A stretch of DNA of 64,000 nucleotides from Variovorax sp. KK3 (lineage in GTDB: Bacteria > Pseudomonadota > Gammaproteobacteria > Burkholderiales > Burkholderiaceae_C), in NCBI RefSeq assembly GCF_001984055.1, contig NZ_LYVO01000011.1, positions 43,780 to 107,779 of the forward strand. Reading direction: 5' to 3'. Position numbers and translations under genes: made by a program. Under the pieces are notes generated by a model. That model did no database searches, had not been told where the DNA came from, and saw nothing but the letters and a program-made list of their open reading frames with translations. This document shows, in pieces, positions 42,865 to 51,941 of this stretch; within the stretch, counting starts at the first letter, position 1, and every line of letters begins with the position of its first letter.

Positions 42865-42930
42865 GCCGGGCCGCCGGTGTTGCCCCCGGCGAAAGGTTGG
42901 CGGACCACACGAAGTGGGGGAGCCTGGGGG
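42865..42930 (+). repeat. Flanking repeat, left copy
   Basis: About 66 bases starting GCCGGGCCGCC and ending ACACGAAGTG, then GGAGC, then TGGGGG. The copy at 48784-48854 has the same beginning and end in the opposite orientation. This copy lies between the convergent ends of ruvA and the lipid cluster's last gene. It looks like a member of a dispersed repeat family; the middle is divergent. Confidence 0.6.
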
Positions 42931-42934
42931 AGAG

Positions 42935-43888
42935 CTAAGTTGTCCACCAGAAGCGCAGTGCGTGGAAATAGATCGGCGCCGCGAAGACCACCGAGTCCAG
43001 CCGGTCGAGCATGCCGCCGTGGCCCTCGATCATCGTGCCCCAGTCTTTCACGCCGCGGTCGCGCTTGATGGCCGACATGACCAGCCCGCCGAAGAAGCCC
43101 ATCACGCAGATGGTGAGTGACATCAGCGCCGCCTGCCACGGATTGAAGGGCGTGGCCCAGTAGAGCGCCGCGCCGAGCGCGGTGGCGCTGGCCACCCCGC
43201 CGATCAGGCCTTCCCAGGTTTTGGATGGCGACAGCTCGGGCGCCACCTTGCGCCGCCCGAAGAGCTTGCCCCAGACGTACTGCAGCACGTCGCTGCCCTG
43301 CACCACGATCACGAGGAAGGCGATCAGCAGCAGGTTGCGGCCCTCGAAGCCGGGGATCTGCAGGGTGAGCAGCGCCGGCACGTGGCTGATGCAGAACACG
43401 CAGACCATCAGGCCCCATTGCACCTTCGAGGTTCGCTCGAGGAAGCGCTTGGTGTCGCCGCCTACCGCCGCGAGGATGGGCAGCACCAGGAAGGCATACA
43501 CGGGGATGAAGATCGCGTAGAGCCCGTACCACTCGATCCAGATCAGGAAGTACTGCACCGGCAATGCGACGAAGAAGGCCACCGCGATCGCGTGATGGTC
43601 GCCGCGCCGCGTGTAGGCCAGGCTCATGAACTCGCGCAGCGCGTAGAACGAGATCAGGTAGAAGAGCACGATCACCCCGCCCTTGCCGAAGGCGAAGGCC
43701 AGGCCGATCACGGCCACCATCACCCACCAGGCCTTGACGCGGGCGTTGAGGTTGTCGATGACCGAATGCGGCCCGCCATGCGCGACGCGCCACTTGAGCA
43801 GCGCGCCGATGGCCGAAGCGAGGATCAGCACGCCGGCGACGCCGCCGAAAAGCATCCAGGTGGCGTGGGTCGAGGCGTTCAGGGTCAT
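42935..43888 (-). CDS. CDP-diacylglycerol synthase, YnbB-like
   Basis: A 317-residue polytopic membrane protein. The phosphatidate cytidylyltransferase signature is intact near the C-terminus: SAIKRDRGVKDWGTMIEGHGG and LDRLDSV; GSDVLQYVWGKLFGRRKVAPELSPSKTW is divided here as the other conserved part. The enzyme makes CDP-diacylglycerol from phosphatidate and CTP. The neighbours (a YnbA-like CDP-alcohol transferase, YnbC-like and YnbD-like proteins) indicate the YnbB subgroup rather than the essential housekeeping CdsA, which should be elsewhere. Last gene of the six-gene run. Confidence 0.88.
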   Translation of the reverse strand: MTLNASTHATWMLFGGVAGVLILASAIGALLKWRVAHGGPHSVIDNLNARVKAWWVMVAVIGLAFAFGKGGVIVLFYLISFYALREFMSLAYTRRGDHHAIAVAFFVALPVQYFLIWIEWYGLYAIFIPVYAFLVLPILAAVGGDTKRFLERTSKVQWGLMVCVFCISHVPALLTLQIPGFEGRNLLLIAFLVIVVQGSDVLQYVWGKLFGRRKVAPELSPSKTWEGLIGGVASATALGAALYWATPFNPWQAALMSLTICVMGFFGGLVMSAIKRDRGVKDWGTMIEGHGGMLDRLDSVVFAAPIYFHALRFWWTT

Positions 43889-43897
43889 GGCGTCGGG

Positions 43898-44578
43898 TCA
43901 GTGCTCTTCACGGTCGTACTCGGGCCGCAGGTCCAGCATCGCGGCGCGCGCCCTGGCAATGAACGCGGCCTTGTCCTCGCCTTCCTCCAGCGCGATCGGC
44001 GCGCCGTAGCGCACGGTGCAGGCCAGCGGCACCGGCACCAGCGTGCCCTTGGGCAGCACGCGCTTGAGGTTCTCGATCCACACCGGCACCAGCCGCACTT
44101 GCGGGCAGGCACGCGCCAGGTGGTAGAGCCCGCTCTTGAGCGGCAGCAGCACCTCTTCGCCGATGTTGCGCGTGCCCTCGGGGAACATGATCAGCGAGTC
44201 GCCGCCTTGCAGCGCCTCCTTCATCTGGTCGACCGGATTGGTTGCGGCCTCGCTGCCCGGCGCTGCGCTGCCGTCGCGGCGGATCATCAGTGCGTTGAAA
44301 ACGTCCCGGCCGATGAAGAGGCGCAGTTTCGAGGCTTCCCAGTAGTCCTGCCCCGCGACCGGCCGCGTCAGCGCGCGCAGGTCGGGTGGCAGCGTGGCCC
44401 ACAGCAGGACGAAGTCGCCGTGGCTCGTGTGGTTGGCGAAGTAGAGCGTCTGCTCGGCCTTCGGCCCGGTCCCGCTCCAGATCGCGCGCACGCCGGTCAG
44501 CAGCTTCGCGAACAGCACGATCAACCAGGCCGAGACGATGGCGGCTGCCTGGCGCGGCAGGCTGGGAGCGTGGTTCAT
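43898..44578 (-). CDS. 1-acyl-sn-glycerol-3-phosphate acyltransferase (PlsC family)
   Basis: A 226-residue membrane-bound acyltransferase with the PlsC motifs: NHTSHGDF (NHxxxxD, catalytic His/Asp) near residue 52 and FPEGTRN near residue 135. One N-terminal membrane segment (AIVSAWLIVLFAKLLTGV). It would make phosphatidic acid from lyso-PA, the substrate of the next gene's CDP-DAG synthase 9 bases downstream. Its ATG at 44578 overlaps the previous gene's stop (ATGA). E. coli ynbABCD has no acyltransferase, so this is an addition to the cluster. Confidence 0.9.
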   Translation of the reverse strand: MNHAPSLPRQAAAIVSAWLIVLFAKLLTGVRAIWSGTGPKAEQTLYFANHTSHGDFVLLWATLPPDLRALTRPVAGQDYWEASKLRLFIGRDVFNALMIRRDGSAAPGSEAATNPVDQMKEALQGGDSLIMFPEGTRNIGEEVLLPLKSGLYHLARACPQVRLVPVWIENLKRVLPKGTLVPVPLACTVRYGAPIALEEGEDKAAFIARARAAMLDLRPEYDREEH

Positions 44579-45009
44579 TTCCAGTCCTGCATGGCGAGCG
44601 CCATGGCGAACACGATGGTCTGCGCCACCACCACGATGCCATGCCGCTGCAGCAACTGGCGCGCACCGAGCACCCGGTCGTACAGGGTGCGCTTGCCATC
44701 GACGCTGCGACGCAGGCCCAGCGTCTCGAGCGCCCGGTCCATGGCGCCCGTGGAAGGAATCGTGTCCTTGGCCAGGCCGTCGAAGAGTGCCGCGTCGAGG
44801 CGGATGCGCAGCGCCAGGTAGCGTTCGGGCAGGCCGAGCAGCGCGACGGCCGCGAGCGTGGTCCATGCCGCGAAGGGCAGGGAGCGCCCCGTCAGGGCCA
44901 GCACCACGCCGGCGACCACGGACAGCGCGAGGCCCCAGGCCGCGAGCGCGCTGCCGGCCTGCAGCAGGCCGGCCGTGGCAGCGCACAGGGCGCGGTCGTC
45001 GTCATTCAT
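44575..45009 (-). CDS. Small membrane protein of the lipid cluster
   Basis: A 144-residue protein with two or three hydrophobic segments (SALAAWGLALSVVAGVVLAL, TLAAVALLGLPERYLALRI, and IVVVAQTIVFAMALAM at the C-terminus). I do not recognise a family and see no catalytic motif. Its start overlaps the stop of the PAP2/phosphatase gene and its stop overlaps the acyltransferase start, so it is translated within the operon and is likely to act with these enzymes, perhaps as a scaffold or accessory subunit. That role is inference. Confidence 0.8.
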   Translation of the reverse strand: MNDDDRALCAATAGLLQAGSALAAWGLALSVVAGVVLALTGRSLPFAAWTTLAAVALLGLPERYLALRIRLDAALFDGLAKDTIPSTGAMDRALETLGLRRSVDGKRTLYDRVLGARQLLQRHGIVVVAQTIVFAMALAMQDWK

Positions 45010-46330
45010 GGCGCGCCTTTCGGGATGTCAATTGGTCCAGCAGCGTCAACCAGCCGCTGCGCAGCACGATCTGAGGCCGTGCCTGCCGCACGACCGCGTG
45101 CGCGCCGTCGAGGCTGGCGGCACGCCCGTGCAGGCCCAGCCAGGCGACGACCGAAGCCGCGCTGCGCGAGAAGCCCAGCGCGCAGCAGACCCACACCGGC
45201 TCGCCGCGGCTGCGCAGCCCCTCGATCACGGCGGCCGCGCGGCGCAACTGCTGCGCGGGTGGCAGCACCAGGTCGAGCATCGGCACGCAGCGGGCCGTGG
45301 GCACGGGCGGCAATTGCAGCTCGGCGCACAGGCTGACGAGCGCGGGGCGGCCCGCCGCCTCCCACTCGGCGTGGCTGGGCCGCCGGCCCAGGCGCAGGCC
45401 TGGCGCGACTTGCACCGAGGCGGGCAGGCCGCGCGTCCAGACGCGCGCATTGAGCGCCGCACCCAGGCGATAGGGGGCGAAGAGCCAGCGCGCGCTCCAG
45501 CGCATCCTGCCATGGCGATCCATGCCGAAGCCGCGGGCGCCGAGGCCTGCGTAGTTCAGCGCGACCAGCAACAGCGCGATGCCGAACCAGGCGAGCCACA
45601 GCGCCATGCCGCGGAGCGCGAAGGCCGCGGCGAAGAAGAGCAGCGCGCCCGCCGCATAGGCCGCCGCCAGCTTCCAGCGCTGTACGTCACGCGCCAGCCG
45701 CCAGCCGAACGGCAGCGACACCACGCGCTCCAGCGGCCATAGCCAGACGCAGACCAGCCCCAGCAGCGCGCCCGTGGGGATGTCGATGAAGTGATGCTGC
45801 CAGGTGGTCAGCACCGAGGCGCAGATCGCGAAGGTCCACAGGTGCAGCACGCCCCGCGCCCACATCGCGTGGATGCGGCGCCGATAGAAGTCCCACAGGA
45901 TCACGGCCAGCGCGATGTGCAGCGAGGGCGCCTGGTTGAAGGGTTGGTCGAAGCCCCGCAGCGCATCGAAGAGAAGGGCCGGCGCGCCCTCGACGGCCGG
46001 CTGTCCGAAGCTGAAGCGAAGCGGCCACAGCACGAAGCAGGTCACCGCCAGCACCTGCGCTGTCAGCAGCCGCGCGCCGTGCCGGTCCAGCTCGTGGCGG
46101 TCGCGGGCCAGGAACACCGAGAGTGCATAGAACGCGTTGATGGTCCAGTACGGAAAGATGGTCCACGCCCAGAACGGGACGCTGCGCTCCCATTCGAAGT
46201 ACAGCGTCGGCACCACGGCGCGCGTGGATGCCCACCAGTTCGCGAAACCATAGCTGGCATAGAACAGCGGCCCCAGCAGTGCCAGCCAGGCGGCGGCGCG
46301 TTTCCAGGGGCGCGGCCTGCTTGCCTTCAT
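45002..46330 (-). CDS. PAP2 phosphatase fused to dual-specificity-type phosphatase, YnbD-like
   Basis: A 442-residue membrane protein. The N-terminal two-thirds has many spans and the PAP2 motifs QAPSLHIALAV and TWQHHFIDIPTGA, fitting a lipid-phosphate phosphatase. The C-terminal about 150 residues form a dual-specificity (tyrosine-phosphatase-like) domain with the Cx5R loop CALGFSRS near residue 383; the usual His before the catalytic Cys is replaced by another Cys. E. coli YnbD has the same fusion. The ATG at 46330 overlaps the stop of the hydrolase/methyltransferase gene. It could dephosphorylate a phosphatidylglycerophosphate-like or phosphoinositide-like intermediate made by the YnbA-type enzyme. 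Confidence 0.87.
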   Translation of the reverse strand: MKASRPRPWKRAAAWLALLGPLFYASYGFANWWASTRAVVPTLYFEWERSVPFWAWTIFPYWTINAFYALSVFLARDRHELDRHGARLLTAQVLAVTCFVLWPLRFSFGQPAVEGAPALLFDALRGFDQPFNQAPSLHIALAVILWDFYRRRIHAMWARGVLHLWTFAICASVLTTWQHHFIDIPTGALLGLVCVWLWPLERVVSLPFGWRLARDVQRWKLAAAYAAGALLFFAAAFALRGMALWLAWFGIALLLVALNYAGLGARGFGMDRHGRMRWSARWLFAPYRLGAALNARVWTRGLPASVQVAPGLRLGRRPSHAEWEAAGRPALVSLCAELQLPPVPTARCVPMLDLVLPPAQQLRRAAAVIEGLRSRGEPVWVCCALGFSRSAASVVAWLGLHGRAASLDGAHAVVRQARPQIVLRSGWLTLLDQLTSRKARHE

Positions 46331-48105
46331 GGACCCGTGCGCACCGCAAGAGACACGGTGAAGATGCCCCACTCGTCCACGCGCTGGTCGATCTTGCGAA
46401 AGCCCGCGGCCTCGACGAGCTGGTCCATCTCGGCTTGCGTGCGGCGGCGCATCACCCAGGCCTGGCCCTGCCGATGGCTGGTGAGCGCGCGCGCGATCAT
46501 CTCCAACTGCGGGTGCCAGGGCTGTCCCGTGTAGACCAGGTAGCCGCGGTCTTCCACCGCATCGCCGACGCCGGCCAGCGAGCGGCTCACCATCTCGTTG
46601 TCGGGGAAGAGCTCGTACAGGCCCGACACCACGGCGAGCGTGGGCCGCGGCTGCACGCTGGCCAGGCTCAGGCGGTCGAAGGCGTCGGCCTGCACGAACT
46701 GGGCGCTGTCCTGCAGCTCTTTCTGCGCGATGAGCGCGCGGCCGTCGCGCACGTTGATGTCGCTGTAGTCGCGCAGCAGGATCGAGCTGGCCTTCACCGG
46801 GCTGGCCTGCACCGCGTCGAGCACGTAGCGGCCGTGGCCGGCGGCGATGTCCATCACGCGCACCTCTCGGTGCTGTTCGGCGAGCAGTTCCATCGCCTTG
46901 CGCAGCAGCTCTTCGACGTGAAGCTTGCGCTGCCGGATGCCGCGCCAGCCGATGGCGTCGAGGTAGTTGCGGTCGACGAGGCGGCCCACTGGGCCGGCGC
47001 CCCGCGCTTCGTTGCGGTAGACGTAGTCGAGCGTGCTGCCCGAATCGAAGCCGGTCTGGTGGCCGAGCTTCACGCCTTGCGACACCAGGCCACCGAAGCG
47101 AAGGCCGGCGCGCGTGATGGCCCAGTACGCACCGCGCGGCGACCAGGGCGACAGGGGCTCGGCCAATGCCCGCGATTCGTCGGCCGTCGCGCCGCTGCGG
47201 TCGGCACCGCGCAGGTCGACCGGCTGCGGCGGCTGGGCGAACAACTCGAGCACGAAGTCGCGAATGGCCTGGACGGCCGGGCCGCGGTCCTTCTCGCCCA
47301 GCGTGTCGTGAAAGAAGCCGGGCAGTTCGAGCTTGCGCTTGATCGTGCTGCCCAGCCGCTCGAAGAAATCGTGCTGAGGCTTGTGATGCACCACCCAGTC
47401 GGCGCCCGAGATGAGCAGCTGCGTCGGCAGCGTGATCGCCTGGGCATCGGCCACCACGCGGTCGGCCGCCTCGTACAGGCCCAGCAGGATGTTGACCGCG
47501 ATCGGCCGCGTGATCAGCGGATCGCTTTGGTAGCTGGCGATGCGTGCCGGGTCGTGCGTGAGGAATTTCGGCTTGACGTAGCTGTTGACGAAGAACAGCC
47601 CGCGCAGCTTGTGCATGAGCGCCAGGCCCGGCCGCGCGAAGGGCACGTAGAGCTTGACCTTGAAGGCCGGCGAGGCCAGCGTCAGCCCGCGCACGCGCGG
47701 CGCGTAGTCGTGGGCCCAGGTCGCGACGAGCACCGCACCCACGCTCTGGGCGACGACGTGGATGTCCTGTGGCGCCACGCCGTGCGCGCTGCCGATGTGC
47801 TCGACGAAGGTCTGGACGTCGCGCACCGAGGTCGCGAAGCCGGGGCTGTAGCCGCGCTGCCCCGGCGAGCGACCGTGCCCGCGGGCATCCCAGGCGAAGA
47901 AGTCGAAGTCGGGCAGGTTCAGTTCGTCGACCAGGTGGGCCATGCGGGCGCCGTGCTCGTGGCCCCGGTGAAACAGCACGATTGCGCCGCGCCGCGTGCC
48001 TTCGGCCGCCGGCCAGTGCCGGTAGAACAGCGACACGCCGTCGTGCGTCTGGAAATGGCGTTCGCCGGCGGTTCGGGGCTGGCGGGCGTCTCTCGTCTGC
48101 GTCAT
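46327..48105 (-). CDS. Alpha/beta hydrolase-methyltransferase fusion, YnbC-like
   Basis: A 592-residue two-domain protein. Residues about 20-300 are an alpha/beta hydrolase of the lysophospholipase type: oxyanion region [20 protein letters not shown], nucleophile motif AQSVG with Ser121, and late Asp and His in SGADWVVHH and [10 protein letters not shown]. Residues about 370-590 are a class I SAM methyltransferase (motif [11 protein letters not shown] near residue 420, then [11 protein letters not shown]). E. coli YnbC has this architecture. It could deacylate and methylate a head group or a lipid intermediate; the chemistry is not established. No signal peptide, so it acts at the cytoplasmic membrane face. 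Confidence 0.87.
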   Translation of the reverse strand: MTQTRDARQPRTAGERHFQTHDGVSLFYRHWPAAEGTRRGAIVLFHRGHEHGARMAHLVDELNLPDFDFFAWDARGHGRSPGQRGYSPGFATSVRDVQTFVEHIGSAHGVAPQDIHVVAQSVGAVLVATWAHDYAPRVRGLTLASPAFKVKLYVPFARPGLALMHKLRGLFFVNSYVKPKFLTHDPARIASYQSDPLITRPIAVNILLGLYEAADRVVADAQAITLPTQLLISGADWVVHHKPQHDFFERLGSTIKRKLELPGFFHDTLGEKDRGPAVQAIRDFVLELFAQPPQPVDLRGADRSGATADESRALAEPLSPWSPRGAYWAITRAGLRFGGLVSQGVKLGHQTGFDSGSTLDYVYRNEARGAGPVGRLVDRNYLDAIGWRGIRQRKLHVEELLRKAMELLAEQHREVRVMDIAAGHGRYVLDAVQASPVKASSILLRDYSDINVRDGRALIAQKELQDSAQFVQADAFDRLSLASVQPRPTLAVVSGLYELFPDNEMVSRSLAGVGDAVEDRGYLVYTGQPWHPQLEMIARALTSHRQGQAWVMRRRTQAEMDQLVEAAGFRKIDQRVDEWGIFTVSLAVRTGP

Positions 48106-48127
48106 CGGCTTCCTTCTTCTTCTGCTT

Positions 48128-48745
48128 TTACGGGCGCGTCGTGGCGCGGGCTTCGACCAGCGCCCGCCGGATGCGGTTGACGATGGTCCAGGCGATCAGC
48201 GCGGCCATCAAGGGCATGAGAACTGCGCTCCACACCGGCAGCGGACCGCCGAGCGCAATGTACAGGCCCAGTGCGCCGAACACGAAGGCGCGGTCGCTCT
48301 TGCCCATCGGTCCGTCGTAGCGCCGCGAGGCGCCGACGGTCGGCCCCAGCGCACCGGTGAATTCCGACAGGCCCGCGAGCACGATCACCGTGCCGACCCA
48401 AAAGGGGCTGAAGGGCGCGACCAGCGCGAAAGGCAAATACAGCGCGGCATCCGACAGCACGTCGGTCAGTTCGTTGAGGAAGGCACCCAGCGCACTCTGC
48501 TGGCCGTGCTCGCGCGCGAGCATGCCGTCGATCGCGTTGAAGGCCATGCGCAGGAACATCCACAGCGGGATCAGCGCGAAGGCGGCGGCGCCGGGCGACG
48601 CGAAGAACAGCCAGAGGCCGAGCGCGACCGAGATGGCGCAGGCCGCGACTGTCACCTGGTTGGCAGTGACGCCCATGGCGTGAAGGCGCTGCACCAACGG
48701 GCGCAGCAAGGCCTGGAATCGCGGCTTCAGTTCATAGATGGACAC
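48128..48745 (-). CDS. CDP-alcohol phosphatidyltransferase, YnbA-like
   Basis: A 205-residue membrane enzyme that joins a CDP-diacylglycerol phosphatidyl group to an alcohol. The family motif is [18 protein letters not shown] followed by NELTDVLSD: the first and third Asp of the usual DxxDG...GxxxDxxxD pattern are Asn here, which I recall as normal in the YnbA subgroup. GTG at 48745 is preferred: GAGGAGG lies 6 bases before it, whereas the ATG at 48751 would touch the ribosome site. First gene of the six-gene operon. The alcohol acceptor is unknown. Confidence 0.87.
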   Translation of the reverse strand: MSIYELKPRFQALLRPLVQRLHAMGVTANQVTVAACAISVALGLWLFFASPGAAAFALIPLWMFLRMAFNAIDGMLAREHGQQSALGAFLNELTDVLSDAALYLPFALVAPFSPFWVGTVIVLAGLSEFTGALGPTVGASRRYDGPMGKSDRAFVFGALGLYIALGGPLPVWSAVLMPLMAALIAWTIVNRIRRALVEARATTRP

Positions 48746-48783
48746 ACCCATCCTCCTCGGTGGCGCATTCTGCAGGATATAGG

Positions 48784-48854
48784 CCCCCACGCTCCGTCAC
48801 TTCGTGTACTCGCTGCCCCCCGAGGGGGCGCAGGCCGCCTTGGGGCGGCCCGGC
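48784..48854 (-). repeat. Flanking repeat, right copy
   Basis: About 71 bases; on the minus strand it starts GCCGGGCCGCC and ends ACACGAAGTG, then GGAGC, then TGGGGG, matching the ends of the copy at 42865 in inverted orientation. It contains a GC-rich palindrome (CCCCCCGAGGGGG). It sits between the start of the YnbA-like gene and ruvB. I recall similar sequences as widely dispersed in Comamonadaceae genomes. Confidence 0.6.
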
Positions 48855-48907
48855 GCCGGCCTGGACTTCGGTGGCCGACTAAACTGTCCCGACAGCCCAA
48901 GCCCCCC

Positions 48908-49963
<1,056 letters not shown>

Positions 49964-49979
49964 AACCTCTTTTTCAGCG

Positions 49980-50939
49980 ATGCACACGCACGACCTCAGC
50001 GGCTGGCAGCACGAACACCGCTTTCAAGAAGACCGGCACGAGGCCGAACGCAGCACCCGCCTGGTGATGTGGATCACGGCCGCCGCGATGCTGCTGGAGA
50101 TCGGGGCCGGCTGGTGGTTCAACTCGATGGCGCTGCTGGCCGACGGCTGGCACATGAGCTCGCATGCGGTGGCGATTGGGCTCAGCGCTTTCGCCTACGC
50201 GGCCGCCCGGCGCTACGCCGCCGACCGTCGCTTCGCCTTCGGCACCTGGAAGATCGAAGTGCTGGGCGGCTTCGCCAGCGCGCTGTTCCTGCTGGGCGTG
50301 GCGGTGCTGATGGTGGTGGGCTCGCTGGAGCGGCTGTGGTCGCCGGCGCCCATCCACTACCGGGAGGCGATGGTGGTGGCGGTGGCCGGCCTGGCCATCA
50401 ACCTGCTGTGCGCGAAGCTGCTGGGCGGGGCGCACCACCATCACCATGACCATGGCGACCACCATGGTCATCATCACGAAGACGCTGCGCATGGCCACGA
50501 TCTGAACCTGCGCTCCGCCTACCTGCACGTGTTGGCCGACGCCGCCACCTCCGTGCTCGCCATCCTCGCGCTGGCCGGTGGCTGGCTCTACGGCTGGGCC
50601 TGGCTCGACCCGATGATGGGCATCGTCGGCGCCGTGCTCGTGGCCAGCTGGGCACGCGGCCTGCTGGTCGAGACGGGCAAGGTGCTGCTCGACCGCGAGA
50701 TGGACCACCCGGTGGTCGACGAAATCCGGGAGGGCGTGGAACAGGGTCTGGCCGAATCGTTCACCCGCGTTGCCGACCTGCACGTGTGGCGGGTCGGGCA
50801 GGGCGCCTATGCCTGCGCGCTCACGGTGGTCACGCATTCGCCCACGCTCACGGCCGACGAGGTGCGCGCGACCTTCGCGATGCACGAGGAAATACGGCAC
50901 TCGACCATCGAGATCCAGCGCTGCGACGACAGCGCGTGA
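49980..50939 (+). CDS. dmeF: CDF family Co(II)/Ni(II) efflux transporter DmeF
   Basis: A 319-residue inner-membrane metal exporter. The N-terminus (MHTHDLSGWQHEHRFQE) is the His-rich DmeF signature. Span II has the metal site LLADGWHMSSH, span V the second site VLADAATS, and between spans IV and V lies a long His/Asp-rich loop (about residues 151-178, many HHH and HGD repeats) typical of DmeF. The usual DmeR/RcnR regulator gene is not adjacent. It follows ruvB by 16 bases. Confidence 0.9.
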   Translation: MHTHDLSGWQHEHRFQEDRHEAERSTRLVMWITAAAMLLEIGAGWWFNSMALLADGWHMSSHAVAIGLSAFAYAAARRYAADRRFAFGTWKIEVLGGFASALFLLGVAVLMVVGSLERLWSPAPIHYREAMVVAVAGLAINLLCAKLLGGAHHHHHDHGDHHGHHHEDAAHGHDLNLRSAYLHVLADAATSVLAILALAGGWLYGWAWLDPMMGIVGAVLVASWARGLLVETGKVLLDREMDHPVVDEIREGVEQGLAESFTRVADLHVWRVGQGAYACALTVVTHSPTLTADEVRATFAMHEEIRHSTIEIQRCDDSA

Positions 50940-50998
50940 CCGCGCGCGAAGACTTGTGACGGCCTGCCGCGCCAGCCGCGGGCTTGTCTGCACTCGAA

Positions 50999-51038
50999 CT
51001 GTCACTCAAGCTTCACCGCGGCGCCATGTCCGCGTCAT
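50999..51038 (+). promoter_or_regulatory. Candidate Pho box array upstream of plcP
   Basis: Four 7-base units at exactly 11-base spacing: CTGTCAC (50999), GCTTCAC (51010), GCGCCAT (51021), GCGTCAT (51032). The PhoB site consensus is paired CTGTCAT units with 4-base spacers. The first unit is 6 of 7; the others keep mainly the TCA/CA core. The phase and position (25 bases before the plcP ATG at 51063) suit PhoB control of a phosphate-starvation gene. GC-rich bias makes chance partly possible. Confidence 0.5.
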
Positions 51039-51062
51039 CCGGGCTGGCGACCATGACCAGCC

Positions 51063-51941
51063 ATGCAACGAGATGACGCCTTTCTTCGTGCATGGCGCAA
51101 TACGGCCGAGGCCGCCCTGGGGGCGGACGAGGACGATGCCAGCCGCACCCCGCAGCGCTTTCGCACCCTCTGGATTTCCGACCTGCACCTGGGCACGCCG
51201 GGCTGCCAGGCCAGGGCGCTGCTCGACTTCCTGAAGCACACCGAGTGCGACACCCTGTTCCTGGTCGGCGACATCATCGACGGCTGGCAGCTGCGGCGGC
51301 ACTGGTACTGGCCGCAGGCCCACAACGACGTGATCCAGAAGCTGCTGCGCAAGGCACGCAAGGGCACGCGCGTGATCTTCATCCCGGGCAACCACGACGA
51401 GTTCGCCCGCAAGTACCTGCACCACAACTTCGGCGGCATCGACGTCGCGGACGAGTGGATTCACGAGACCGCCGACGGCCGCAAGCTGTGGGTGATGCAC
51501 GGCGACCTGTTCGACGGCGTGATCCAGTGCGCCAAGTGGCTGGCCTACGTGGGCGACTCGCTCTACGAGTTCACGCTCAGGCTCAATCGCCATCTCAACT
51601 CGCTGCGCGCCCGCATGGGCTTGCCCTACTGGTCGCTGTCGAAGTACCTGAAGCTCAAGGTCAAGCGTGCGGTCAGCTACGTCGGCGATTTCGAGAGCGC
51701 GGTGGCGCGCGAGGCCCGCAAGCGTGGCGTGCAGGGCGTGGTCTGCGGCCACATCCACCATGCCGAGCTGCGCGACATCGACGGCATTCTCTACGCCAAC
51801 GACGGCGACTGGGTGGAGAGCCTCACGGCGCTGGCCGAGCAGGCGGACGGCACGCTCGAGATCCTGCACTGGTCGCAGCACATGCCGGTGAGCACGCGAG
51901 CCGACCGGGCAGCTTCGCGGCGCATGCCGGCGCACGCATGA
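51063..51941 (+). CDS. plcP: PlcP-like metallophosphoesterase (phospholipase C)
   Basis: A 292-residue calcineurin-like phosphoesterase. Metal motifs are in order: SDLHLG, GDIIDGW, GNHDE, HGDLFD and GHIHH. Automatic annotation would call it UDP-2,3-diacylglucosamine hydrolase (LpxH-like), but the length, the RRHWYWPQAHNDVIQKLLRKA stretch divided here over residues about 79-98, and the glycosyltransferase partner match PlcP, which in Sinorhizobium and marine bacteria removes phosphocholine or phosphoethanolamine head groups to release diacylglycerol in phosphate starvation. Its stop overlaps the next ATG (ATGA). No strong ribosome site is visible. Confidence 0.82.
   Translation: MQRDDAFLRAWRNTAEAALGADEDDASRTPQRFRTLWISDLHLGTPGCQARALLDFLKHTECDTLFLVGDIIDGWQLRRHWYWPQAHNDVIQKLLRKARKGTRVIFIPGNHDEFARKYLHHNFGGIDVADEWIHETADGRKLWVMHGDLFDGVIQCAKWLAYVGDSLYEFTLRLNRHLNSLRARMGLPYWSLSKYLKLKVKRAVSYVGDFESAVAREARKRGVQGVVCGHIHHAELRDIDGILYANDGDWVESLTALAEQADGTLEILHWSQHMPVSTRADRAASRRMPAHA

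Noticed and set aside
50400..50520. CAC/CAT-rich tract that looks like a DNA repeat
   Set aside because: It is the coding sequence of the His-rich loop of DmeF, normal for the family.
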